From NCBI GenBank assembly GCA_947176655.1, contig CAMWRK010000054.1:1-11044 (forward strand): a stretch of DNA of 11,044 bases. Direction: 5' to 3'. Origin of the DNA: an uncultured Prevotellaceae bacterium. Its GTDB lineage: Bacteria > Bacteroidota > Bacteroidia > Bacteroidales > Bacteroidaceae. Each line of letters opens with the position of its first letter. Position 1 is the first letter of the stretch. The notes beneath the pieces were generated by a model that was given only the letters and a program-made list of their open reading frames with translations, ran no database searches and was not told the origin of the DNA. A program made the translations under genes and the position numbers. This document shows positions 1-5,978 of the stretch, in pieces.

Positions 1-683
1 ATGCCATACCGCGTACAGCCGAGGCCGTGTTGACTTTGCCGCAGGAGAATGTGGAAGACCTGAAGGAACTTTGCGACTATTGCCGCAAACAGTTTGCCGA
101 TGAGTATCACGGTGTGGAACCGAACATCGAGGTTAGCCTGGAGCAGGTGGAACTTCCTGCCACGGAGGTGCCGGTGGAGATTCAGGATAACCTTATCAGT
201 GCCATTGTGGCCTGTCACAACGGCGTCCTGCGTTTCATCCCCAGCATGCCAAGTGTCGTGGAGACCAGCAGCAATCTGGCTATCATTAATATCGGCGGCG
301 GTAATGCCAGTATTTCCATTCTTGCGAGAAGCAGTTGCGAGACACAGCTGGAGTTCCTGCAGGAAATGATGGAGTGCACTTTCGGCATGGCAGGGATGAA
401 GGTGGAGTTCAGTGGTCGCTACGGTAGCTGGCAACCGGATTTCGACTCTCCTGTCGTAGCGCGTATGACTGAGGTATACCGTAAGTGTTTCGGCGAGGAG
501 GCACGTGTGGAGGTTTGCCATGCCGGTCTGGAATGTAGCATTATCGGTGCTGTCTATCCCAATATGGAGTTGGTGAGCTTCGGACCGACACTACGTTCTC
601 CTCATACTCCTGACGAGCGTTGCAACATTCCAAGTGTGGAGAAGTTCTGGACATTCCTGAAGGCTCTGCTGGCAAGTTTATGA
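1..683 (+). CDS. pepD: Aminoacyl-histidine dipeptidase (PepD, M20 family), C-terminal part, 5' truncated by window edge
   Basis: The reading frame is open from the first base and ends at TGA 681-683, followed by an in-frame TAA at 684-686. About 226 residues are present, roughly the last half of a protein that is usually near 480-490 aa. The family is a cytosolic Zn-dependent dipeptidase that cleaves Xaa-His and other dipeptides. The visible start (NAIPRTAEAV, the Asn inferred from a cut codon) and the end match it. The C-terminal HAGLEC motif lies at 519-536; its His is the expected distal metal ligand of the M20 catalytic domain. FGP and the HTPDER segment follow, then the usual closing SVEKFW helix. 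The first residues belong to the lid/dimerisation domain. I see no frameshift. The spacing to ilvA is 28 nt, so co-transcription is possible, although the functions are linked only by amino-acid turnover. The family assignment is secure; exact substrate preference cannot be read from this half. Confidence 0.93.
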   Translation, partial: AIPRTAEAVLTLPQENVEDLKELCDYCRKQFADEYHGVEPNIEVSLEQVELPATEVPVEIQDNLISAIVACHNGVLRFIPSMPSVVETSSNLAIINIGGGNASISILARSSCETQLEFLQEMMECTFGMAGMKVEFSGRYGSWQPDFDSPVVARMTEVYRKCFGEEARVEVCHAGLECSIIGAVYPNMELVSFGPTLRSPHTPDERCNIPSVEKFWTFLKALLASL

Positions 684-711
684 TAAACCGGATCCCGTGT
701 GGCGGGTTGCT

Positions 712-1920
712 ATGAATATGACTTTAGACGAACTATATAAGGCACGCTATGTGCTTAACGGAATAATCCGACGGACGGATCTGGTGCAGGCACCGCGGCT
801 GAACACGGATGCTGACATATATCTGAAGCCGGAGAATCTGCAGGTGACAGGTTCTTTCAAGGTGCGTGGAGCTTGCTATAAGATTTCGCAGCTTTCAGAG
901 GAGGAAAAAGCCCGCGGCGTGATAGCATGCTCTGCCGGCAATCATGCCCAGGGCGTTGCTTTGGGAGCCACTCATGCCGGTGTCAAGTCTCTGATATGTC
1001 TGCCAGAGGGTGCTCCGATAAGTAAAGTGGAGGCCACCCGTCGCTATGGCGCGGACATTTGTCTGGTGCCTGGCGTGTATGACGATGCCTATCAGCATGC
1101 CCTCAAGCTAAGGGACGAGCATGGATACACTTTTGTACATCCGTTTGACGACGAGCACGTGATAGCGGGACAGGGGACTATAGGTCTGGAACTGTTGGAA
1201 CAGTTGCCGGAATTGCAGACGGTTATAGTTCCTATTGGCGGTGGAGGGCTGGCAAGTGGGGTGGCCTTTGCCATTAAGAGCCTGAACCCTTCTGTGGAAG
1301 TGTGGGGTGTGCAGGCTGCCGGTGCCCCTGGCATGTACCGTAGTGTCGCCGACGGACAGATACGCTGTCTGTCGCAGGTCAGTACTGTCGCCGACGGCAT
1401 AGCCGTAAAACAGCCAGGCAGATTGACATATGATATGTGTAGTAAATATCTTGATGGTATAGTAACTGTTACGGAGGATGAAATCTGCGCTGCCATTCTG
1501 GCTCTTATAGAGCAGCAGAAAATGGTTGTAGAAGGAGCCGGAGCGGTGGCTGTGGCGGCAGCCATGTTCGGTAAGGTGCCTGTGGCCGGAAGGAAGACTA
1601 TATGTGTGCTCAGTGGTGGCAATGTGGATGTAACCATACTGAACCGTGTCATACATCGCGGTCTGGTCAAGAGTGGTCGCATTTGCAAACTGACCATCAA
1701 ACTTGAAGACAAGCCGGGGCAGTTGGTTGGTGTCAGCCAGATAATATCTTCCCTTGGCGGAAACGTAGTGAAAGTAAGTCATGAGCGCAGCGACGATTCG
1801 GATCGCGTTACGGACTGTATACTGCAGATCCGTGTCGAGACACGCAATCATGAGCATGTGCAGGCCATTTGCTGTGCCTTGGAGGAGGCCGGATTCGATG
1901 CCGGATGTCAGATGTGCTGA
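712..1920 (+). CDS. ilvA: Threonine ammonia-lyase (PLP-dependent, single C-terminal ACT domain)
   Basis: Converts L-threonine to 2-oxobutyrate and ammonia in the cytosol, feeding isoleucine synthesis or threonine catabolism. From ATG 712 it is 402 aa. Residues ~1-320 are the fold-type II PLP domain. The Schiff-base lysine is in GSFKVRGA (K50), the substrate/PLP Asn loop is SAGNHAQG, the phosphate-binding glycine loop is GGGGLASG, and a late SGGN precedes the linker. Residues ~328-400 form one ACT domain (LTIKLEDKPGQL onward), a likely site of amino-acid feedback. Length and the single ACT domain match the ~400-aa form common in Firmicutes and Bacteroidetes rather than the ~510-aa E. coli IlvA, so tdcB is an alternative name. 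A GTG at 697 extends the frame by 5 codons and ATG 718 shortens it by 2; none of the three has a good ribosome binding site. ridA follows after 45 nt, which supports the assignment. L-serine ammonia-lyase activity is also possible. Confidence 0.93.
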   Translation: MNMTLDELYKARYVLNGIIRRTDLVQAPRLNTDADIYLKPENLQVTGSFKVRGACYKISQLSEEEKARGVIACSAGNHAQGVALGATHAGVKSLICLPEGAPISKVEATRRYGADICLVPGVYDDAYQHALKLRDEHGYTFVHPFDDEHVIAGQGTIGLELLEQLPELQTVIVPIGGGGLASGVAFAIKSLNPSVEVWGVQAAGAPGMYRSVADGQIRCLSQVSTVADGIAVKQPGRLTYDMCSKYLDGIVTVTEDEICAAILALIEQQKMVVEGAGAVAVAAAMFGKVPVAGRKTICVLSGGNVDVTILNRVIHRGLVKSGRICKLTIKLEDKPGQLVGVSQIISSLGGNVVKVSHERSDDSDRVTDCILQIRVETRNHEHVQAICCALEEAGFDAGCQMC

Positions 1921-1952
1921 TGTCTGAGGAGGTATATACAATAATAATATAT

Positions 1953-1957
1953 AGGAG
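1953..1957 (+). promoter_or_regulatory. Shine-Dalgarno sequence that decides the ridA start
   Basis: AGGAG lies 8 nt before ATG 1966 but only 2 nt before the in-frame ATG 1960, so 1966 is the better start. It stands out because almost no other gene in this window has a recognisable Shine-Dalgarno. Confidence 0.6.
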
Positions 1958-1965
1958 AAATGAAT

Positions 1966-2340
1966 ATGAAAGTGATAAGTACAGCCAGTGCACCTACGGC
2001 CATTGGACCATACAGTCAGGCGATAGAGGCCAACGGCATGATTTTTTGTAGCGGTCAGATACCCATAGACCCGTCTACCGGTGCTTTTGTGGAGGGCGGA
2101 ATCAGCGAACAGACCAAACAAGTGCTGACAAATGTCTCACATGTGCTGGCTGCTGCCGGTACGGACATGTCTCATGTGGTCAAGACTACGGTGTTTCTTA
2201 ATGATATGTCCGATTTTGCTGCTATGAACGAGGTGTACGCGACATTCTTTGCACAGCCTTTCCCAGCACGCTCTGCCGTGGCCGTGAAGGCTTTGCCAAA
2301 AGGTGCACTTGTCGAGATTGAAGTTTTGGCGGTAAAATAG
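1966..2340 (+). CDS. ridA: RidA, 2-iminobutanoate/2-iminopropanoate deaminase (YjgF/YER057c/UK114 family)
   Basis: A 124-aa cytosolic enzyme, normally a trimer. It speeds hydrolysis of the reactive enamine/imine intermediates released by PLP enzymes such as threonine ammonia-lyase, protecting other PLP enzymes. Family marks seen: the N-terminal APTAIGPYSQA with Y16, the SGQIP strand, PFPARSAV containing the carboxylate-binding R102, and VEIEVLA with E117. These correspond to Tyr17, Arg105 and Glu120 of E. coli RidA by family knowledge. Length is typical, with no break. The start at 1966 is preferred over 1960 (two codons earlier) because of AGGAG spacing. It sits 45 nt after ilvA, and the two are a classic enzyme-plus-repair pair, so co-transcription and the deaminase role (rather than another YjgF activity) are well supported inferences. 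Confidence 0.94.
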   Translation: MKVISTASAPTAIGPYSQAIEANGMIFCSGQIPIDPSTGAFVEGGISEQTKQVLTNVSHVLAAAGTDMSHVVKTTVFLNDMSDFAAMNEVYATFFAQPFPARSAVAVKALPKGALVEIEVLAVK

Positions 2341-2378
2341 CCTGCCGGAATATACTTTGAGACAAAGTCAGGTAACAG

Positions 2379-2419
2379 GCTGTTCGGGCACTCCGTTACT
2401 CTGTTTCCTAACGAACAGC
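2379..2419 (+). promoter_or_regulatory. Alternative 8-bp hairpin competing with the long stem-loop
   Basis: GCTGTTCG (2379-2386) is the exact reverse complement of CGAACAGC (2412-2419), with a 25-nt loop. The second arm is also the base of the left arm of the 2412-2487 stem. Only one of the two helices can form at a time. This is the layout of a switch, but no function is known. Confidence 0.45.
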
Positions 2420-2487
2420 ATCATGAAGGTTCTGTGCTAATAGTCCATCTGCGAAAATTGTGCACAGAGTTTTCGTGATGCTGTTTG
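2412..2487 (+). ncRNA. Long stem-loop: 26 pairs, 24-nt loop, all mismatches G-U on + strand
   Basis: Arm 2412-2437 pairs with arm 2462-2487 without a bulge. Twenty-one positions are Watson-Crick and five (2413/2486, 2424/2475, 2428/2471, 2429/2470, 2430/2469) are G-U or U-G when read as + strand RNA. On the opposite strand these would be A-C mismatches, so the helix makes sense only in a transcript of the + strand. The loop is 2438-2461. There is no long U-tract after the stem (only TTT), so it is not a textbook intrinsic terminator. It may be part of the ridA 3' untranslated region, a small RNA, or the remains of a palindromic repeat element. The structure is directly visible; naming it an RNA element is inference. 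Confidence 0.5.
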
Positions 2488-2681
2488 GGTTGACGGTGCA
2501 TGTCGTGTCTCAAAACTGTCGCCGGCATACTATTGAGTGGTGAACAACAATCGGCTGGAGGACAACTTTACGCCTGCTCAATGGTAGATGTGTATGTATT
2601 AATCTCCGCCCAATGGCAATGGAATATTAGATTCCTTATGCGTTATGTAATGTGTGTCTGTTTTTGTAATTTTTAATGTAA

Positions 2682-2714
2682 TTGAAGTTATATGAAAAAA
2701 AATGTTTATCTTTG
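2682..2714 (+). promoter_or_regulatory. Bacteroidetes-type promoter for the polysaccharide operon
   Basis: TATCTTTG at 2707-2714 fits the Bacteroidetes -7 consensus TAnnTTTG exactly. A TTG at 2682-2684 lies 22 nt upstream as the -33 element, slightly long for the consensus. An A/T-rich stretch with a run of eight A lies between the boxes. The start of transcription would be near 2720, giving an untranslated leader of about 525 nt before upxY. No SD-bearing gene lies closer downstream, so upxY and the polysaccharide genes are the likely target. Confidence 0.6.
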
Positions 2715-2729
2715 CGTGTGACTTTCAAT

Positions 2730-2759
2730 CTTGAGGTGGAATCATGTATTTCCACCAAG
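2730..2759 (+). promoter_or_regulatory. Leader hairpin near the predicted transcript start
   Basis: GGTGGAA (2735-2741) pairs with TTCCACC (2750-2756) around an 8-nt loop. The helix continues below a GA bulge with CTT (2730-2732) and AAG (2757-2759), giving ten pairs. It would be among the first RNA to emerge from the polymerase after the promoter at 2682-2714. UpxY proteins act in the leader of their own operon, so this is a candidate recognition or pausing element. That role is inferred only from position. Confidence 0.45.
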
Positions 2760-2974
2760 TCTCGTAAGGCAGAGGTGTATTAGGCATTGATGTTGTCCTT
2801 TCGCAGGTAATGTCGGAGATATGACGAACTCAGACTATACAGCCTCAGATAGATAAAAGTCAGACATATATGGATGCTTGTTGTGATGCTAAGCGGCTGA
2901 TGTTTAATGTGCCTATGCTCATGTTCAGGTGTTCTTTGTTGTCAGTATTACCTGTTTGACAGCTCAGACTTGGG

Positions 2975-2995
2975 CTGCGTAAAGGTTTTACGTAG
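2975..2995 (+). promoter_or_regulatory. Leader hairpin, 9 pairs with GGT loop
   Basis: CTGCGTAAA (2975-2983) pairs with TTTACGTAG (2987-2995); the only non-Watson-Crick pair is G-U at 2977/2993. The 3-nt loop is GGT. No U-tract follows, so it is not a simple terminator. It lies mid-leader between the promoter and upxY. Confidence 0.35.
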
Positions 2996-3147
2996 GATCT
3001 GTGCCGGCAGATGTTGTCATACCCGGAACGGCGACAGCCACTCCACGCGTTGGACTTGCCTCCGATGCTACCCAACAATGTGTCATTGACATACAATGTG
3101 TCAGAAGACTTACAGGCAGTGGTGTCCACCAATAATATACTTTTTTT

Positions 3148-3258
3148 ATGCCTCAAGAGAATCGGAAGTTTGCGGAAATAGTACAAAAAGAGGCGGTTAG
3201 CTCCATGCAGGCCACTCCCGTCAAGACATCGTTAACACCTGCCGGATATGAGGATTAG
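3148..3258 (+). CDS. Possible 36-codon leader ORF overlapping the upxY start
   Basis: ATG 3148 to TAG 3256-3258 encodes a hydrophilic 36-residue peptide beginning MPQENRKFAEIV and ending TPAGYED. It overlaps the upxY ATG at 3248 by 11 nt in another frame, an arrangement that would allow translational coupling. An in-frame TAA at 3133 closes the frame upstream, and the ATG follows a run of seven T with no Shine-Dalgarno. The same frame upstream (2983-3132) is also open and reads like plausible protein, so this could instead be the tail of a decayed gene. I do not recognise a family. It may be a chance ORF. Confidence 0.2.
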   Translation: MPQENRKFAEIVQKEAVSSMQATPVKTSLTPAGYED

Positions 3259-3820
3259 CGTCGGGAAACAGGCAGAGACACCAAATTGGTATGCATTGCG
3301 AACTACATACGGACGTGAGCGGCAAGCCTATGAATACATAATATCGCATGGGGGAACTGCATATTGGCCAACGATGGAGGCTAACAAAATGTATAATGGC
3401 AGACGTCTGGCCTTACGTGTATCCCGTATTCCCAATATACTTTTTGCCTATGGAACCCAAACAGAATTGCAGGCTTTTGTCTATGATAATGTAAATTTGC
3501 CGTTTCTACGCTTCTATTATGGCGTGCAACGCATTGGGCGTACCATTGTCCGCCAGCCTTTAATAGTACCAGAGCGTCAGATAGAGAGTCTACGTATCAT
3601 CTGCGATGTGGATGATGGCAATGTTACCCTTATTCCGCAGCAAGAAACCAGATTCCTTCGTGGGCAGTTGGTACGTATCATACACGGACGTTTTGCCGGT
3701 GTTGTTGGCAGGGTCGCACGTTATCATGGACAGCAGCGTGTTGCGGTTAGGGTCGAGGGGCTTTTCTGTATAGCCACGGCATATATACCTACGGCTTTCT
3801 TGCAGGTCATTCCGGAATAG
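3248..3820 (+). CDS. upxY: UpxY-type transcription antiterminator (NusG paralogue)
   Basis: A 190-aa specialised NusG protein that heads capsular polysaccharide operons in Bacteroides and relatives. It binds RNA polymerase and prevents early termination in the long leader of its own operon. Residues ~12-105 form the NGN domain, starting with the family mark NWYALRTTYGRERQA and including ILFAYGTQ. Residues ~133-188 form a KOW domain (RFLRGQLVRIIHGRFAGVVG onward). Length matches UpxY proteins. ATG 3248 has no good Shine-Dalgarno but places the NGN motif at residue ~14, as expected. It is the first gene after the promoter/leader region and lies 23 nt before the first glycosyltransferase, consistent with one operon. 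upxZ, which commonly follows upxY in B. fragilis and inhibits antiterminators of other loci, is absent here. The family call is firm; specificity for this leader is inferred. Confidence 0.92.
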   Translation: MRISVGKQAETPNWYALRTTYGRERQAYEYIISHGGTAYWPTMEANKMYNGRRLALRVSRIPNILFAYGTQTELQAFVYDNVNLPFLRFYYGVQRIGRTIVRQPLIVPERQIESLRIICDVDDGNVTLIPQQETRFLRGQLVRIIHGRFAGVVGRVARYHGQQRVAVRVEGLFCIATAYIPTAFLQVIPE

Positions 3821-3843
3821 AATTAGAGCAACAGCCATACTAC

Positions 3844-4992
3844 ATGACAATCCTTTGGATATATAATATGCCATTGATACCAGAGGCTGGAGGAACGGAG
3901 CGGATAACATCGCTTGTCGCTAAGGGCTTGTCTGCTCTCGGGCACAAGTGTATGGGCATGCTGGTATTCAGCGTGAACGATGATACCATGACTTACGATG
4001 GTCAGAATGTGACTGACCTGTACGCTTTTCTCCATAAAAATCAGGTGGATATTGTTATCAACCAGATCGCCTATGCCAAATGGCTGCTTGAAGATTTCCT
4101 GTTGCGCGGTGGTGCACGTTGGCACTCCGATGGAGGTAAAATAATCTCTTGTCTTCATTTTGATTCCAAGCCTGCGTCAGTTCTTTATTATTTCAAAAGC
4201 AAACAGCATAAGGCATTAAGAGACTATGTCACAATAGCCAAACTCTCGGTTTTTGCTCCATATTACTTATGTAAACAAGAAAAAGCTACTGGCGAAATAT
4301 ATAACTGGGTGTACGATAAATCCGACTGGTACGTAACATTGTCCCAGTCCCACTTCCCATACTTCAAAAAAGTAACACGTAGACAGGAATACAGGAAACT
4401 CATCGCAATCAACAATCCGCTTACATTTAATGATATATCCGATAAATCGATACTCAACGAAAAGCGCAGGGTGGTACTTGTATGCTCACGGATGGATGAA
4501 TATCAAAAGCGAATATCTTTGATATTAAAGGCATGGGAAATAATACAGAACAAACCTGAGGCAAGCGGATGGACTCTGAAAATCCTCGGTACGGGTTATG
4601 ATATTGATAGATATATTTGCTATTCCGTTTCACATGGCTTGCATAATGTAAAGTTTGAAGGTCAGCGTGATCCGGAACCCTATTACCGTGAGGCTGATAT
4701 ATTTTTGATGACATCCATCGGTATTGAAGGGTGGGGGTTGACCCTTACAGAAAGTTTACAGCGAGGAGTAGTCCCTGTAGTTATGAACACTTGCTCTGTG
4801 TACAGTGACATTATTACACATGGTTATAATGGCTACCTGTCGGAAGGAGATAATTTGAAAGAGTTCACGAATCACGTCCTCTCATTAATGTCAGACTTAC
4901 CAACTCTCCGTACTATACAGCTTAATGCTCTTGAATCGGCTAACCGTTTCACATTGGCGAGGACGATGGAAAAATGGAAGGCAGTGATATGA
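3844..4992 (+). CDS. Glycosyltransferase family 4 (GT-B fold)
   Basis: A 382-aa retaining glycosyltransferase, probably adding one sugar to the lipid-linked repeat unit at the cytoplasmic face of the inner membrane. The N-terminal Rossmann domain starts with ILWIYNMPLIPEAGGTER, where the GG loop is typical of GT4. The C-terminal nucleotide-sugar domain begins near residue 209 (VVLVCSRMDEYQKRISLILKA). The EX7E signature is intact: E295 in EGWGLTLTE with E303 as the second acid, followed by RGVVPVV. No membrane segment is evident. It starts 23 nt after upxY and is the first biosynthetic gene of the cluster. G+C is still moderate compared with later genes. Donor and acceptor sugars cannot be predicted. 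Confidence 0.87.
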   Translation: MTILWIYNMPLIPEAGGTERITSLVAKGLSALGHKCMGMLVFSVNDDTMTYDGQNVTDLYAFLHKNQVDIVINQIAYAKWLLEDFLLRGGARWHSDGGKIISCLHFDSKPASVLYYFKSKQHKALRDYVTIAKLSVFAPYYLCKQEKATGEIYNWVYDKSDWYVTLSQSHFPYFKKVTRRQEYRKLIAINNPLTFNDISDKSILNEKRRVVLVCSRMDEYQKRISLILKAWEIIQNKPEASGWTLKILGTGYDIDRYICYSVSHGLHNVKFEGQRDPEPYYREADIFLMTSIGIEGWGLTLTESLQRGVVPVVMNTCSVYSDIITHGYNGYLSEGDNLKEFTNHVLSLMSDLPTLRTIQLNALESANRFTLARTMEKWKAVI

Positions 4993-5047
4993 TAAGGTTA
5001 ATAATGCGTACAGTTTTATTGAATAAGGGCAATAGAGGATAGTCGCA

Positions 5048-5977
5048 ATGCCAGTAGTCTCGATTATTATGCCGGTATATAATGCCGAGAGGACAGTATG
5101 TAGAATGATTGACTCTATTATAGCACAGACGTATCCGGATTGGGAATTAATTGCTGTTAATGATGGATCTGCAGATAGCAGTGGCATAATCCTTGATTTG
5201 TATGCAAATAAAGAACCGCGTATAAAGGTCATACATAAACGTAATGGTGGAGTTGCTGCAGCGAGACAAGATGGCATTGATATGGCAACCGGAACATATA
5301 CGATTCATGCAGATTCTGATGATTGGATTGAACCAGGAATGATAAAAGATATGCTGGAAGTTGCAAAAAATGAAAATTCCGATGTTGTTATATCTGACTT
5401 TTATACAGATTGTATAGGGGAATCTGTAAATAAGTGTGTTCAGGCTCCACTATCATTGGATGCAAAGGATGTCCTATATGGTATGTATTATCACGGACTT
5501 TTTGGAGGTCTTTGGCATAAGATGATAAAAAAGGTGACTTATGATAAGGCATTTGCAGAGTTCTATCCTGGTATAAATTTTTGTGAAGATTTACTTCTGT
5601 TGACTCGGGTGTTGTTTAGAACAAATCCGCAGATCGCATACCTTAATAACGCATATTATCATTATGTTGTAAATTCTGACTCCTTAACTCAATGCGTGTC
5701 GCAGCAAGGTTTTGCATCCATTAAATATTTTCATAAGGTAGCATTGGACATGCTATCTCAGAACGAAGGGTTCGCAACTCTTTCGGATAAATTTATTATT
5801 GACGAATTTGTCGTTTACTTCATGAATTATCTTTATCATGACACAAATGAACTTAGGGCACGCTATTTGAAGATAAAACCACTTCTAATTAAGAAGTGTG
5901 GCTTAAGATGGAAAATCGGGTGTTTTTGTATAGAGATAGGGGCTATTGTCTTAGCTCATAAATTGATCCGTTTCTGA
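5048..5977 (+). CDS. Glycosyltransferase family 2 (GT-A fold)
   Basis: A 309-aa inverting glycosyltransferase, probably membrane-associated at the cytoplasmic face. The N-terminal ~110 residues are the catalytic GT-A core: VSIIMPVYNAERTV at residues 4-17, VNDGSADSS with the nucleotide-binding acid, GVAAARQDG, and the metal-binding DSDDW at 89-93. The C-terminal part includes CEDLL, a frequent GT2 feature around the catalytic base region, and ends in a basic/hydrophobic tail that could touch the membrane. A GAGGA-like stretch about 10 nt upstream of ATG 5048 is a weak ribosome binding site. It follows the GT4 gene after 55 nt and abuts the acetyltransferase (one base between stop and next start), so the two are surely co-translated from one message. 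Sugar specificity is unknown. Confidence 0.88.
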   Translation: MPVVSIIMPVYNAERTVCRMIDSIIAQTYPDWELIAVNDGSADSSGIILDLYANKEPRIKVIHKRNGGVAAARQDGIDMATGTYTIHADSDDWIEPGMIKDMLEVAKNENSDVVISDFYTDCIGESVNKCVQAPLSLDAKDVLYGMYYHGLFGGLWHKMIKKVTYDKAFAEFYPGINFCEDLLLLTRVLFRTNPQIAYLNNAYYHYVVNSDSLTQCVSQQGFASIKYFHKVALDMLSQNEGFATLSDKFIIDEFVVYFMNYLYHDTNELRARYLKIKPLLIKKCGLRWKIGCFCIEIGAIVLAHKLIRF

Positions 5978-5978
5978 T

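Larger units (their letters stand above)
2341..3247 (+). other. Long intergenic region: structured RNA segment, promoter and upxY leader
   Basis: About 907 bases separate ridA from upxY. No open frame here resembles a known protein. In order it holds a small hairpin right after ridA (2354-2368, stem ACTTTG/CAAAGT, 3-nt loop); a weak inverted repeat at 2370-2378/2401-2409 (8 of 9); a long stem-loop at 2412-2487; an imperfect palindrome at 2621-2635; a Bacteroidetes-type promoter at 2682-2714; a leader hairpin at 2730-2759; a second leader hairpin at 2975-2995; an 11-bp direct repeat ACAATGTGTCA at 3075-3085 and 3093-3103; and a T-tract at 3141-3147. A 9-bp repeat CCTGCCGGA occurs at both extremes (2341-2349, 3239-3247), but I found no terminal inverted repeats to make this an insertion. 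A long non-coding leader before an upxY-type gene is expected for this operon class. Confidence 0.7.

Noticed and set aside
1108..2121. Long minus-strand open frame opposite ilvA and ridA
   Set aside because: Shadow of strongly supported genes on the + strand; its translation shows no family features.
2405..2495. Integron attC site
   Set aside because: The ends do not fit RYYYAAC/GTTRRRY, and the stem lacks the extrahelical bases that integron integrases require.
2500..2676. 58-codon open frame after the long hairpin
   Set aside because: No motif, no ribosome binding site, ends just before the promoter. Probably chance.
2907..3089. 60-codon Cys-rich open frame on the + strand
   Set aside because: Cys and Arg richness fits translation of a non-coding frame; no ribosome binding site and no recognisable motif.
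3118..3147. Intrinsic terminator GTGG/CCAC with seven T
   Set aside because: The stem has only four pairs and the T-tract starts about 12 nt after it, too weak and too far to call.
2860..3186. 108-codon open frame on the minus strand in the leader region
   Set aside because: It resembles no family I know, has no plausible start context, and lies opposite a probable untranslated leader. Other frames in the same stretch are also open, as expected by chance in this composition.
2341..3247. Whole intergenic region as an insertion with 9-bp target duplication (CCTGCCGGA at both ends)
   Set aside because: The inner sequences at the two ends do not form terminal inverted repeats and no transposase is recognisable; a 9-bp repeat at this distance may be coincidence.
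3134..3443. Repeated AATATACTTTTT at 3134 and 3434 (also AATATACTTT at 2349) as a regulatory repeat
   Set aside because: The later copy is inside the conserved upxY coding sequence; short A/T-rich words recur easily.
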